In this document: one piece after another, positions 26,030-34,313 of the stretch
Numbering within the stretch: position 1 is the first letter of the stretch
Layout: every line of letters begins with the position of its first letter
Assembly (NCBI GenBank): GCA_016706365.1
Contig: JADJJU010000002.1
Coordinates: 1 to 64,000 of the forward strand
Source of the DNA: Saprospiraceae bacterium
GTDB taxonomy: Bacteria; Bacteroidota; Bacteroidia; Chitinophagales; Saprospiraceae
Direction: 5' to 3'
Length of the DNA: 64,000 bases
Translations under genes and position numbers: made by a program
Notes under the pieces: model-generated
What the model was told of the DNA's origin: nothing
Database searches by the model: none
What the model saw: the letters and a program-made list of their open reading frames with translations, nothing else

Positions 26030-27508
26030 TTAATAATAACACATCCTTCTCACTTTCGCCACGTGCTTGGCCAGACGTATTACCTGGCAGGTATATCCAA
26101 ATTCATTATCATACCATACATACAATGTAATCGTACTTCCATCCCGGGACACAATAGTGGAAGGACCGTCGACCACAGAAGTGGCAACTGAACCTACAAC
26201 ATGACTGGACACATATTCTTCAGAGGTAGAAAACTGTATTTGTTCGACCAAATCTCCATGAAGGGAAGCATTCTTGAGCAATTCATTCAATTGATTTTTG
26301 TCAGTCTTGCTTTTTAAACTAAGGTTGATAATCGCCAGAGAGACATTTGGGGTGGGTACTCTTACAGCATTTCCGGTTAGAATCCCTGCGAGGTGGGGCA
26401 TTACTTTAGCCACTGCTTCACCGGCACCGGTAGAGGTTAAGACCATATTTATTGCAGCTGCGCGGCCTCTTCGGGGTTTTTTGTGAAAATTGTCCAACAG
26501 ATTTTGGTCACTTGTGTAGGCATGAATTGTTTCTAAGTGGCCTTTCTCAATTCCAAAAGCATCGTCAATTACTTTGATAACGGGTGCTATTGCATTGGTT
26601 GTGCAGGAAGCTGCACAAATGATGTTTTCTTCTGTGTAATTGAAAGCTTCGTGATTGATTCCATATACTATATTAGGAATATCTTTCCCCGGTGCTGTGA
26701 ATAAAACATGGGAAACACCGGGTCTCATATGCTGACTGAGACTGGCCTTATCTCTCCACACACCGGTATTGTCAATTACGACTCCATTTTCTATACCAAA
26801 TTCTGTGTAATCAATTTCTGCAGGACCTGCAGCATAGATGAGCATTACTTTATTGCCATTGATCAAAAGGGCGTCACCACCATCAATGACTTCAACCGTT
26901 CCCCGAAATGCACCATGCACCGAATCTGTTCGCAGCAGTGCAGCTCTCTTTTCAGCTTCCTCATATCTGTCTTTCATCTGAGGACGAATTACAATGGCTT
27001 TTAATCTAAGCTGCTCCCCGCGCCCTGTCTGGGCAACAATGCGTCTTGCTGCGATTCTGCCTATGCGACCAAAACCGTAAAGAATCACATCCTTGGGTGC
27101 AAGCACTGAATTACCATGGCCCACAAATGCAGATAATTTATTTATTATAAACTCATTCTCATCCAGATAAGTGGTCGATTCTTCCATCCACTCCACAACT
27201 AATTTGCCAAGATCAATTCTGGATGGCACCAAATCCGGAATTGCAGCAATAGCTTTCGCCATCATAAGACAATCGCTAATATTAATTGGCTTGTCTATAT
27301 AATTTTGCGCAATTAATTGATCATTTAATAATTCTGAAGGTCTTGAGTCATAAATGTCTTTACGAAAAATCACAAGTTCAACTGACCTGTCAAATCGTAA
27401 AGATCCTATGAGGTGAAGCAGTTCCAGGGCTTTCTTTTCCTGTTCCCGCCAATCTTTGAGGTGGGATTCATATTGGTCATTGATGGGATGGTTATTGGAG
27501 GATATCAT
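26030..27508 (-). CDS. gap: Glyceraldehyde-3-phosphate dehydrogenase, long form
   Basis: It oxidises glyceraldehyde-3-phosphate with NAD(P) and phosphate in central carbon metabolism. At 492 residues it is about 150 longer than the classical enzyme. The first 130 residues are an extra helical region with no motif I recognise. The NAD-binding fold then starts at ILYGFGRIGRIAARR. The catalytic Cys302 lies in CAASCTTNAIAP, with the His in ETIHAYTSDQNLLDN and the phosphate sites RGRAAAINMVLTSTGAGEAV and GNAVRVPTPNVSLA. The long form is known in Bacteroidota and some Proteobacteria. Whether it is glycolytic or gluconeogenic cannot be decided here. Confidence 0.94.
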   Translation of the reverse strand: MISSNNHPINDQYESHLKDWREQEKKALELLHLIGSLRFDRSVELVIFRKDIYDSRPSELLNDQLIAQNYIDKPINISDCLMMAKAIAAIPDLVPSRIDLGKLVVEWMEESTTYLDENEFIINKLSAFVGHGNSVLAPKDVILYGFGRIGRIAARRIVAQTGRGEQLRLKAIVIRPQMKDRYEEAEKRAALLRTDSVHGAFRGTVEVIDGGDALLINGNKVMLIYAAGPAEIDYTEFGIENGVVIDNTGVWRDKASLSQHMRPGVSHVLFTAPGKDIPNIVYGINHEAFNYTEENIICAASCTTNAIAPVIKVIDDAFGIEKGHLETIHAYTSDQNLLDNFHKKPRRGRAAAINMVLTSTGAGEAVAKVMPHLAGILTGNAVRVPTPNVSLAIINLSLKSKTDKNQLNELLKNASLHGDLVEQIQFSTSEEYVSSHVVGSVATSVVDGPSTIVSRDGSTITLYVWYDNEFGYTCQVIRLAKHVAKVRRMCYY

Positions 27509-27549
27509 CGTTTGATCTCAATTTAAATAAAAGAATGGGGTAAAAATAA

Positions 27550-27580
27550 AAAAAAGCACCTCTTGCGAAGTGCTTTTTTC
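27550..27580. terminator. Bidirectional terminator between rpoD and gap
   Basis: AAGCACCTC (27554-27562) pairs with GAAGTGCTT across TTGC. An A run precedes it and a T run follows, so it can work on either strand; rpoD reading left is the obvious client. Confidence 0.75.
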
Positions 27581-27678
27581 ATATTATTATCCAAATTTTA
27601 TTTGGGATTTCTGTCTGTAACTCAGCTAGTTTGAAAGAAAGTATTGAACATTCTTCAATTAGAACTTAGAGATCTGAA

Positions 27679-28545
27679 TTATCCGAGGTAATGCTTCAAC
27701 AATTTGCTTCTTGATGCAGAACGTAACTTGTTGATAGCCTTGTCTTTGATCTGTCGAACTCTTTCTCTTGTAAGTCCAAATTTTTCACCAATATCCTCCA
27801 ATGACATAGGATGCTCCACCCCAATACCAAAGTATAGCATGATCACATCACACTGACGATCAGTCAAAGTGCTCAATGAACGCTGGATTTCTTTTCTCAG
27901 TGATTCTTTGTATTCCAATCCGGAATCTGTGTTTGGCGTGCTATCATTTTCAAGGACGTCCAACAATGAATTATCTTCGCCGTCAACAAAAGGTGCATCA
28001 ACTGATACGTGTCTTGCAGCAACACCTAAAGTAGTTTCTACTTCTTCTGTCGGTAATTCCAATAATAATGCTAATTCTTCCGGAGATGGTTCTCTCTCAT
28101 ATTCCTGTTCCAATTCAGAGAAAGCACGATTGATTTTGTTAAGTGAACCCACCTTATTCAATGGAAGACGTACGATACGGGATTGTTCAGCAAGAGCCTG
28201 TAGAATAGACTGACGAATCCACCAAACCGCATAAGAGATAAATTTGAATCCACGCGTTTCATCAAAACGTTGGGCAGCTTTGATCAAGCCCAGATTTCCT
28301 TCATTGATAAGGTCACTTAGTGAAAGTCCCTGATTCTGATATTGCTTGGCAACTGAAACTACGAAACGGAGGTTGGCCTTAGTGAGGCGCTCCAAAGCTT
28401 CCTGGTCGCCCTGTTTTATTCTTTTAGCTAAATCTACCTCCTCTTCAGGAGTCAAAAGGTCCACTTTCCCAATCTCCTGCAAGTATTTCTCTAGCGATTG
28501 GCTTTCGCGGTTAGTAATGGATTTTGTAATCTTAAGCTGTCTCAT
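27679..28545 (-). CDS. rpoD: Primary sigma factor of RNA polymerase (RpoD/SigA)
   Basis: It directs RNA polymerase to housekeeping promoters. The 288 residues are typical for the short Bacteroidota sigma, which lacks region 1.1 and the non-conserved insert. Region 1.2 (SLEKYLQEIGKVDLLTPEEE), region 2 (ANLRFVVSVAKQYQNQGLSL, GLIKAAQRFDETRGFKFISY, AVWWIRQSILQALAEQSR), region 3 (PLNKVGSLNKINRAFSELEQ) and region 4 (HPMSLEDIGEKFGLTRERVR) are all present. Region 2.4 and 4.2 set the TTG/TAnnTTTG promoters seen at three places in this window. It is a single gene with its own terminator. Confidence 0.96.
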   Translation of the reverse strand: MRQLKITKSITNRESQSLEKYLQEIGKVDLLTPEEEVDLAKRIKQGDQEALERLTKANLRFVVSVAKQYQNQGLSLSDLINEGNLGLIKAAQRFDETRGFKFISYAVWWIRQSILQALAEQSRIVRLPLNKVGSLNKINRAFSELEQEYEREPSPEELALLLELPTEEVETTLGVAARHVSVDAPFVDGEDNSLLDVLENDSTPNTDSGLEYKESLRKEIQRSLSTLTDRQCDVIMLYFGIGVEHPMSLEDIGEKFGLTRERVRQIKDKAINKLRSASRSKLLKHYLG

Positions 28546-29063
28546 TAAGTTAGTTTATGTGGATCAATATAGTTAGGCTCTTCCGAACAAATAGACTAGA
28601 ACGAATAATTGTAACCGGAAGTTCCTATTTTACAACAATAATTTTGCCAGATTGCTTAATACTGATGCTTATTTATTCATTTGTTGGAACACTAAAATTT
28701 CGTGGCAAATTTCACAACATAATTTGTCAGTCTAGTTCCTTGTTCATCAGTATTTTAGAGCTGGAGATATTTTTTACAAATTAAGAAATTGAAGTGTATT
28801 GAAATCTAAACTTATTTATTGCGTTTATGTAAATCAGTCTTCGTTTATCTATTGCTGAAATATTTTCCGGGCAATAAAGTTTATAAGCTTGTAGAAATTG
28901 TATGACTTTTCGATCAGCAATTGTTCCTTTGCATATATTTTACACCGAATTTGAATGAGTTGATTAAAATAATTTGCCACATGCTTGGTTATTTTAATTT
29001 TTTAATTTTCTTTGTGCGATATAACCGATGACATTTTATTCATACGCATCTGAAGTACCATTA
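28546..29063. other. Non-coding gap between rpoD and the START-like gene
   Basis: AT-rich and without repeats of the kinds seen elsewhere. It should hold divergent promoters, but I find no clear TTG/TAnnTTTG pair for rpoD. Confidence 0.35.
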
Positions 29064-29444
29064 ATGAACCGTATTACCATAGAAGTAGATTATTTACTAA
29101 AAGCTTCCCCGACCATAGTTTATACTTTTTTAACTACTCCTGCTTGTCTGGTTCGTTGGTTCTGTGACAAGGTAGACATTGAAGCTGACGAATATACCTT
29201 TACCTGGCAGGGCTTTGACCAGATGGCAAAACTTGTGGTTGATATTGAAGATGAGATTTTAAAATTTCAGTGGATGGACGGGGACAACGAGGGAGAATAT
29301 TTGGAATATGTCATATCAGTATCTCCTGTGACGAACGAAACAATTCTTAAAATCACGGATTTCTGTGATGAGGGGGATGCTGATAGCCAAAGACAACTTT
29401 GGGAAAGCCAAATCAAGCAGATGAAGTCGGAAATGGGAGCGTAA
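29064..29444 (+). CDS. START-like (SRPBCC) domain protein
   Basis: A single-domain protein of about 126 residues with the Bet v1/START-like ligand-binding fold. The ATG at 29064 (MNRITIEVDYLLKASPTIVY) matches the usual N-terminus of this Bacteroidota family; the in-frame ATG at 29028 adds 12 residues. The signature TFLTTPACLVRWFCDKVDIE and TFTWQGFDQMAKLVV are followed by DEILKFQWMD, the acidic SLSP-like strand and a last amphipathic helix (ADSQRQLWESQIKQMKSEMG). Orthologues are conserved next to diverse genes and their ligand is unknown. Cytoplasmic. Confidence 0.82.
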   Translation: MNRITIEVDYLLKASPTIVYTFLTTPACLVRWFCDKVDIEADEYTFTWQGFDQMAKLVVDIEDEILKFQWMDGDNEGEYLEYVISVSPVTNETILKITDFCDEGDADSQRQLWESQIKQMKSEMGA

Positions 29445-29619
29445 GTTCTCTCTATATTTTTCAAAGAATATTATACTCAAAGTCTTAATTAGTTACCAAT
29501 ACAAATTTGTATTGATGCTTAATATATTTCACACAAGTCTTATATGACCCTAAGTTGCTTCATATAGTTTATGTGTTAAATTTGTTGTGATTACAATCAA
29601 ATGAACAATCCATTACCTG

Positions 29620-30767
29620 ATGAGTATCAACTTCGAATCAAAACTTCCCAAAACCACTACTACCATATTTACTGTCATGAGCGCTCTGGCACATGAACAT
29701 CAGGCTGTGAATCTATCACAGGGTTTTCCTGATTACCCGGCCGATCCAGTTTTGAAAGATTTGGTGTGCCGGGCCATTCAGCAGGATTACAATCAATATG
29801 CTCCCATGGCGGGTGTGCCGGCATTATTGAATCAGATATCAAAAAAAATAGAACATTCATATGGCTGGACTCCGGATCCGCTACAGAAATTACCATAGCA
29901 ACAGGAGCTTCGCAGGCAATTTGTTCAGCAATTTCTATGATGATCAGTCCCGGTGATGAGGCTATTATTATTGAGCCGGCATATGATTCTTATGCACCGG
30001 CGGTGATCATGAATGGTGGTAAGACCAGAGTATTTGAGATGCGTGCCCCTGACTTTAAAGTAGATTGGCTTGCCGTAAAGAACCTGATCAACAAAAAGAC
30101 AAAACTTCTGATTATTAACAACCCCCATAATCCTACTGGCAGCATATTTGATGAAATTGATCTGGATGAGGTTGAAAAAATTGTTCAGGATACAGGTGTT
30201 TATCTTCTGAGTGACGAAGTTTATGAACACCTTGTATTTGATGGTCATAAACATCAGAGCATCCTGACTCGTCCCGGATTGAAGGAACGGGGCATGGCAG
30301 TTTTTTCTTTCGGAAAATCCCTGCATGCAACGGGTTGGAAAATAGGATATCTCATTGCCAATCCTTTTCTGAGTGCTGAATTCAGGAAAATACATCAGTT
30401 TACAGTCTTTAGTGTCAACTCCCCAGCCCAGCATGGTATAGCTGCTTATCTTGAGGGGAATGTTGACTGGTCCAAACTTTCAGGATTTTTTCAGCAAAAA
30501 AGGGACTTATTACAAGCCGGCTTACAAAATAGCAGATTCAGCCCATTAATTTCTGCAGGTACATACTTTCAATTATATGATTACAGCAATATTTCCGCGC
30601 AGCCTGATTATGAATTCGCAAAATGGTTAACCCGAGAGTATGGGGTAGCTACTATTCCTTTGTCGCCATTTTATACTTCAGATCTTGATCAGAAATTAGT
30701 CAGAATTTGTTTTGCAAAAAAGGAAGAAACGATCCTAAATGCTGTGGAGAGATTGTTGAAAGTATGA
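29620..30767 (+). CDS. Methionine aminotransferase-type PLP enzyme, frameshifted
   Basis: This is a class I/II aminotransferase of the YbdL/KAT group, which uses methionine and other 2-oxo acids; about 382 residues when repaired. The N-terminal signature SKLPKTTTTIFTVMSALAHE, then AVNLSQGFPDYP and QYAPMAGVPALL is typical for this group. The frame changes near 29880 (CCGGATCCG), after which ATEITIATGASQA, IINNPHNPTGSIFDE and the PLP-lysine motif VFSFGKSLHATGWKIGYL follow, with VRICFAKKEETI near the end. Both halves overlap and are complementary, so it is one gene with one indel. It may act in methionine salvage. Confidence 0.86.
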
Positions 30768-30812
30768 TGGAAGCCCGGCAGTTCTTGTGCAATAGAAATA
30801 CATTTTGAGGCT

Positions 30813-31181
30813 TCACATTCTGCTCAGCTGCCATCCCAGATAAGTTCCCAACAGTCCTAATATGACACTTGCACTGATGTATAAAAATGCATGAGGTAAT
30901 TGCCCCTGTCTTATCAACGAAAGTATTTCCCATGAAAATGCAGAGAAGGTTGTAAATCCACCACATATACCGGATGCCAGAAAGAATTTCCAGTCTGAAG
31001 ATAAATTGCCCTTTTCTGCCCAGCCCAGAATCATGCCAATTGCCAGGCAACCGATTATGTTGATTGTAAAAGTACCATAGGGAAACGACGAGGGGAAGCG
31101 ATGGTGCATCCATTGAGAAATCCAATATCTGGCGGCACCCCCCAGAAAACTTCCTGCACCTACCAATAATACAATTTTCAT
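30813..31181 (-). CDS. crcB: Fluoride ion channel CrcB/Fluc
   Basis: A dual-topology dimeric channel that exports fluoride across the inner membrane. The 122 residues have four membrane helices and the family motifs GGAARYWISQW, YGTFTINIIGCLAIG, and GGFTTFSAFSWE, whose Phe and Thr/Ser residues line the pore. It is convergent with the aminotransferase gene. No fluoride riboswitch is visible upstream. A single-subunit gene (not the paired type) implies homodimers. Confidence 0.94.
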   Translation of the reverse strand: MKIVLLVGAGSFLGGAARYWISQWMHHRFPSSFPYGTFTINIIGCLAIGMILGWAEKGNLSSDWKFFLASGICGGFTTFSAFSWEILSLIRQGQLPHAFLYISASVILGLLGTYLGWQLSRM

Positions 31182-31267
31182 AAGGGATTGAGATTTGATT
31201 GATCTGCCAAATTATTCTATAAAATTCAAACAAACAAATAGTCTATCCCCATTCACATTTCATGATA

Positions 31268-33787
31268 TCATTCAAAATCCAGATATTCCGGTTCTCCATC
31301 CTCCGTGTTCAGCTCCTCCAGATCTTCTCCCAGATTTTTGACTGAAGAGTCAAAAAAGATGGTACTCGGCCCAAATCGTTGAACCAACCTGTTCCTGATC
31401 TGATCCCTCTGTCGATCTCCATCCTGGAAAGCATCCATTACTGCTTTGCGACTGGCTTTATATTTAATATCAGCAAGTGGGCCAAATAAGCGGTAATGAA
31501 TGTTGAATAAACCGTTTTGACGTGCAGGAATGGGATCCAGGTCAGGATTGTATTTTTTAAATTTATTTACCAAAACCTGGCCTGCATTGATCATCATGTG
31601 ATAATCTACATCCTGATTGAATTTATGCAAGCCATTGATTGTTAAATTCAGGGCATTGCTCTGAATAAACATAGCGGGAAGAATCACGGCTCCGTTCCTG
31701 ATCTCAATCAGATTGTGAAGTGATGTAAATTTGATTCTTCGGAGATCGTCGATTTTGACAAATTTTGAGAAATCTTCCAACATTTTTAAATCCTTCAGCT
31801 CACCATCTTCTATGATTGCTGCAATATCCATTTTAAGCTTTTTCTCCTGCAAAATTCCAGCGGCATCCCAGAAAGCTTCAAATGTCATTTTAGAATCCAG
31901 ATTCCCACTGAGGTTGTCTGACTTGAGAAATTCCTGACCAAAATTATCGCTTTGCTCAAAAAAGGTCTTGATATTAATCTTTTCAGTTGTTAAAGTACCA
32001 CTTATTGAGGGTTCCAGATAGAGATTATAATCAAATTTAGATTCCATTTTTCCTTCAAAAGCCTCCATCAATACATCACCATGCATTTTATTATTGTTGA
32101 CAGTAATCACTCCTTTAACATGATCAATATTCCATTTCTCATACTTAAGATTGTTGATTTCTACATCATAGTCAGCATTCCAGCCATACCAGTCAGGAAC
32201 TTTGCTAACAACTTCAAGAGATGAATCCAATACTTCTTGTGAACTTATTTTCTTACCAATTGCCAACCATTCATCAATATTAATTTCCTCAACCTTTAGC
32301 TGTAAAGTAATCCCTGGAATCAACTTTGGATCAGGAGAAATGAGACTCAGGTAATTGTTGATTTGTCCATTACCGCTTAATTCCGTCCCGAAGCCATTCC
32401 ACTCAAGCGCATTTACACTGAATTTGTCACTACTTAATGCTATGTCAATTTTATTCAATTCAAATGAGGAACCATCCAGACGACCTTCTATATCATCAGC
32501 CAAAATATTCCCTTTACTGACCATACTTGATGCCTGTCTGGGATTGCCTCTGACTGTTATATTATTAAATTCAACTGTACCTGAGCATCTTTCCAATAGT
32601 TCTCCCGTACCGGAACCAAAAATTAAAGCAGCAGGAAGATGCCCATTCATCGAGACATTTATAGCATTTTGACGACCCCATTGATAATCAATTTTGGTTT
32701 TAAATGGCTGATCCTGAATAGTACCCTGTAATACTTCAAATGTGAAGGATGATTGATTGGAATTTTGCTCGAGTTTCACATTTGCTTCGATATCTTTTGC
32801 ATGGGTATCCAGTTTTCTGCTGCTCAATGATCCATCACTCAGGCTTGCGTTGAAAGTGATAACAGGTTGAGATTTGGGAGAAGAAGTCCCGACGATGCTT
32901 CCATTAAAATCCAGCTTTCCTTCAGGAGAAAACTGCTGGTAAAATGTAAAACCCGGTTCCGGCAAAATTGAAATAGCATTTTCCAGTGTTCCGTCCAATC
33001 CTTCAAATTGCAGGTCGATCTGTGTTGCCTTTTCCTCTAATGTGATTTGCCCTTTCAGATCTACCGGATTTCCGGCCAGAGTCATGTTTGCTTTGTGGAA
33101 ACTATAGACTTGTTTCAGCAAATCAGCCTGAATATGAAAATCACCTTCGAATGGTTTATTTTGAAACATAAAGGAGCTATCAATCCCAAAGTAATCGATA
33201 ATTGACTGATAGGAAGCCTTGATTTCCAGCTGTTCCTCTCCATACGCCAGATCCACCTGAGCTTTCAGAAGAAATGTAGAAAAGTCCTGTTTCTGAGTCC
33301 AGTCTTTATATTTTAATTCTGTCCTGTCCAGATATGCTTCCCGAATTGAAATAGACATTGCCTGATCATTGACTGTAGTGTCTTGATTTTTGAATATATC
33401 ATAGCTCCAGCTACCGTCCGGGTATTTTTCCAGAAAGATGTAACCGTTTTTTACACGTAGGGTCCTGATATCGATTTTGGAACGAATAAGATTGAAAATA
33501 CTAATTTTGAATGCAATGTCTTCAGCCGCCAGCAAGGTATCTCCTTTGGGGTTTTCAATGTACATGTCCTTTAATTTGATAGCAGCAGAAGGAAAGTATG
33601 GAAACATGGATATACTAATATCTCCCGCTTCCACCTTGGTAGTCGTCTGAGCTTGAAGTTGCTTTAGAACTTTCTCCCCTATATCTCCGGCAAAGACTTG
33701 CAATAGAATAAATAGCAGCAAAAACATTCCAACAATAGTCCCCAAACTGATAATTGCTATTTTTTTAAGCCGGGCTTTAGTAGACAT
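31268..33787 (-). CDS. AsmA-family large envelope protein
   Basis: An 839-residue protein with one N-terminal membrane helix (about 10-33) and an otherwise periplasmic body. The start of the mature part has the AsmA-like pattern KVLKQLQAQTTTKVEAGDIS, then FPYFPSAAIKLKDMYIENPK. Many repeated beta-strand segments follow, as in the bridge-like lipid transporter fold of AsmA, TamB and YhdP. The C-terminal AsmA-2-like region has FTSLHNLIEIRNGAVILPAM and LNLTINGLHKFNQDVDYHMM. Family members help move phospholipids or assemble the outer membrane. The last 60 residues are charged and probably disordered. It is a monocistronic unit 86 bases from crcB. Confidence 0.85.
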   Translation of the reverse strand: MSTKARLKKIAIISLGTIVGMFLLLFILLQVFAGDIGEKVLKQLQAQTTTKVEAGDISISMFPYFPSAAIKLKDMYIENPKGDTLLAAEDIAFKISIFNLIRSKIDIRTLRVKNGYIFLEKYPDGSWSYDIFKNQDTTVNDQAMSISIREAYLDRTELKYKDWTQKQDFSTFLLKAQVDLAYGEEQLEIKASYQSIIDYFGIDSSFMFQNKPFEGDFHIQADLLKQVYSFHKANMTLAGNPVDLKGQITLEEKATQIDLQFEGLDGTLENAISILPEPGFTFYQQFSPEGKLDFNGSIVGTSSPKSQPVITFNASLSDGSLSSRKLDTHAKDIEANVKLEQNSNQSSFTFEVLQGTIQDQPFKTKIDYQWGRQNAINVSMNGHLPAALIFGSGTGELLERCSGTVEFNNITVRGNPRQASSMVSKGNILADDIEGRLDGSSFELNKIDIALSSDKFSVNALEWNGFGTELSGNGQINNYLSLISPDPKLIPGITLQLKVEEINIDEWLAIGKKISSQEVLDSSLEVVSKVPDWYGWNADYDVEINNLKYEKWNIDHVKGVITVNNNKMHGDVLMEAFEGKMESKFDYNLYLEPSISGTLTTEKINIKTFFEQSDNFGQEFLKSDNLSGNLDSKMTFEAFWDAAGILQEKKLKMDIAAIIEDGELKDLKMLEDFSKFVKIDDLRRIKFTSLHNLIEIRNGAVILPAMFIQSNALNLTINGLHKFNQDVDYHMMINAGQVLVNKFKKYNPDLDPIPARQNGLFNIHYRLFGPLADIKYKASRKAVMDAFQDGDRQRDQIRNRLVQRFGPSTIFFDSSVKNLGEDLEELNTEDGEPEYLDFE

Positions 33788-33904
33788 GTAATTTATTTTG
33801 AGATTGTTATCTGCTGAATATGAAATGAGTACGCAAAAGTAGCCAATTTAGTTCATTCGACTTCAGCTTATAAATGATGTTTTTTGGTTTTTTATTGTAA
33901 AAAA

Positions 33905-33936
33905 TTTGCTCAGTTTCAGTCAGGCATATATATTTG
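33905..33936 (+). promoter_or_regulatory. Promoter of tRNA-Val
   Basis: TTTG (33905-33908), 20 bases, then TATATTTG (33929-33936) followed by CAGCC. The tRNA starts 31 bases further on. Confidence 0.72.
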
Positions 33937-33967
33937 CAGCCGCTAACAGGGAAACCGAAAGCAAAAA

Positions 33968-34042
33968 GGGCGATTAGCTCAGTTGGTTCAGAGCACCTCG
34001 TTTACACCGAGGGGGTCGGGAGTTCGAGTCTCTCATCGCCCA
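33968..34042 (+). tRNA. tRNA-Val (TAC)
   Basis: Acceptor GGGCGAT/ATCGCCC, D-arm AGCTCAGTTGGTTCAGAGC, anticodon stem CCTCG/CGAGG with loop TTTACAC (anticodon TAC), T-loop TTCGAGT. The discriminator is A. CCA is not encoded. Confidence 0.94.
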
Positions 34043-34047
34043 CACAG

Positions 34048-34080
34048 AAAAGGTTACATCATACGATGTGACCTTTTTAT
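34048..34080 (+). terminator. Terminator of tRNA-Val
   Basis: AAAAGGT-TACATC pairs with GATGT-GACCTTTT across ATAC, then a TTATTTTA tail. It begins 6 bases after the tRNA. Confidence 0.8.
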
Positions 34081-34109
34081 TTTACCTCAGTTAGAAAAGG
34101 CATGAAGAC

Positions 34110-34230
34110 GGCTTGTTTTGTCATTTTTTTTGCCAGAAAAAAGCAAAAATAACGCCAAAACAGAGTGTAATGTTTTCTTGGCCCTGGATTGCATCCAGGG
34201 TTACAAAGGTTTTGCCCACTCTGTGGCAAA
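34110..34230. repeat. Composite TTTTGTC/CCTGGAT hairpin block
   Basis: A long hairpin with arms TTGTTTTGTCATTTTTTTTG and GCAAAAATAACGCCAAAACA (34114-34162), then CCCTGGATTGCATCCAGGG (34182-34200) and TTTGCC-CACTCTGT-GGCAAA (34211-34230). It is the same order as at 6481-6590 and 56789-56907. No gene lies between 34081 and 34313. Confidence 0.65.
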
Positions 34231-34313
34231 TTATTGGCACGTTTTCAGTTTTTAATTAGTTCCGCGAACGCATGTTACTTTAAATCCTCTTGAAATTCAG
34301 TTTGAAATACCCA

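Noticed and set aside
31182..31267. Fluoride riboswitch before crcB
   Set aside because: The short AT-rich leader shows no GC-rich pseudoknot or conserved motif of that class.
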